Source: DASUXY01 sp036377675
GTDB lineage: Bacteria; Bacillota; Bacilli; Bacillales; Amphibacillaceae
DNA: 64,000 nt
Assembly (NCBI GenBank): GCA_036377675.1
Contig: DASUXY010000024.1
Span: 1-64,000 of the forward strand
Direction of reading: 5' to 3'
Numbering within the stretch: the first letter of the stretch is position 1; each line of letters starts with the position of its first letter. The notes below the pieces were generated by a model. That model was given only the letters and a program-made list of their open reading frames with translations. It searched no databases and was not told the origin of the DNA. Both the position numbers and the translations under genes were made by a program. Shown here piece by piece: positions 63,986 through 64,000 of this stretch.

Positions 63986-64000
63986 TTGTTCGAAAAAAGC
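63986..64000 (+). CDS. Start of a gene cut by the window end (possibly xerC)
   Basis: Five codons from TTG 63986 read (M)FEKS, with GGGGTG five bases upstream and a promoter before it. By gene order after topA a tyrosine recombinase of the XerC/CodV type is plausible, but five residues cannot show it. Confidence 0.4.

Noticed and set aside
1..64000. CRISPR arrays, insertion sequences, prophage genes, tRNA or rRNA genes
   Set aside because: I saw no regularly spaced repeats, no transposase or integrase frame, and no tRNA-like cloverleaf or rRNA sequence.

Overview
This window is a conserved housekeeping segment of a low-GC, Gram-positive, spore-forming bacterium of the Bacillaceae. The evidence is the near B. 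subtilis-like gene order (ileS-lspA-rluD-pyr operon ... yicC-remA-gmk-rpoZ-coaBC-priA-fmt-rsmB-prpC-prkC-rsgA-rpe-thiN-spoVM-rpmB-fakA-recG-fapR-plsX-fabD-fabG-acpP-rnc-smc-ftsY-ylxM-ffh-rpsP-khpA-ylqD-rimM-trmD-rplS-lepB-rbgA-rnhB-sucCD-dprA-topA), the sporulation peptide gene spoVM, T-box and PyrR-type leaders, strong AGGAGG ribosome binding sites and frequent GTG/TTG starts. Protein divergence suggests a genus other than Bacillus; I cannot name it from sequence alone.

Layout. Positions 1-4566 hold the 3' end of a T-box leader, ileS, lspA and rluD. Positions 4563-15404 are the pyrimidine operon: promoter, two PyrR attenuators, pyrR, a broken pyrP, and pyrB-C-AA-AB-K-D-F-E in overlapping order, closed by a hairpin. 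Positions 15416-17334 are an accessory patch: a small membrane protein with a possibly structured leader on the minus strand, a LysR regulator and an Ohr peroxidase. rqcH (minus) and a Ca2+-type P-ATPase follow. Positions 22006-35386 carry nucleotide, CoA, replication restart, translation initiation, signalling (PrpC/PrkC), ribosome assembly (RsgA) and carbohydrate/thiamine genes, ending in spoVM. Positions 35606-44018 carry rpmB (minus), yloU-fakA, recG and the FapR-headed phospholipid/fatty-acid operon. Positions 44134-54803 contain rnc, a minus-strand yfkK-like gene, smc, the SRP genes and ribosomal/RNA-maturation genes. Positions 55081-63574 contain lepB, rbgA, rnhB, a degraded locus, sucCD, dprA and topA. 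The window ends with the first five codons of another gene.

How the genes work together. The pyr genes encode de novo UMP synthesis under PyrR attenuation. fapR-plsX-fabD-fabG-acpP with fakA feed phospholipid synthesis. ffh-ftsY-ylxM form the SRP system. rpsP, rplS, rimM, trmD, khpA, rbgA and rsgA serve ribosome and tRNA maturation.

The most unusual points are the following. The small subunit of carbamoyl-phosphate synthase has lost the glutaminase nucleophile Cys (now Gly247) and the catalytic His (now Gln332), while the rest looks intact. pyrP has lost its central part and is out of frame. An unrecognised frame between rnhB and sucC is broken by a stop and a frameshift. A possible structured leader precedes the small membrane protein. 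No mobile element, CRISPR array, tRNA or rRNA gene was seen. I found no clearly new multi-gene system.
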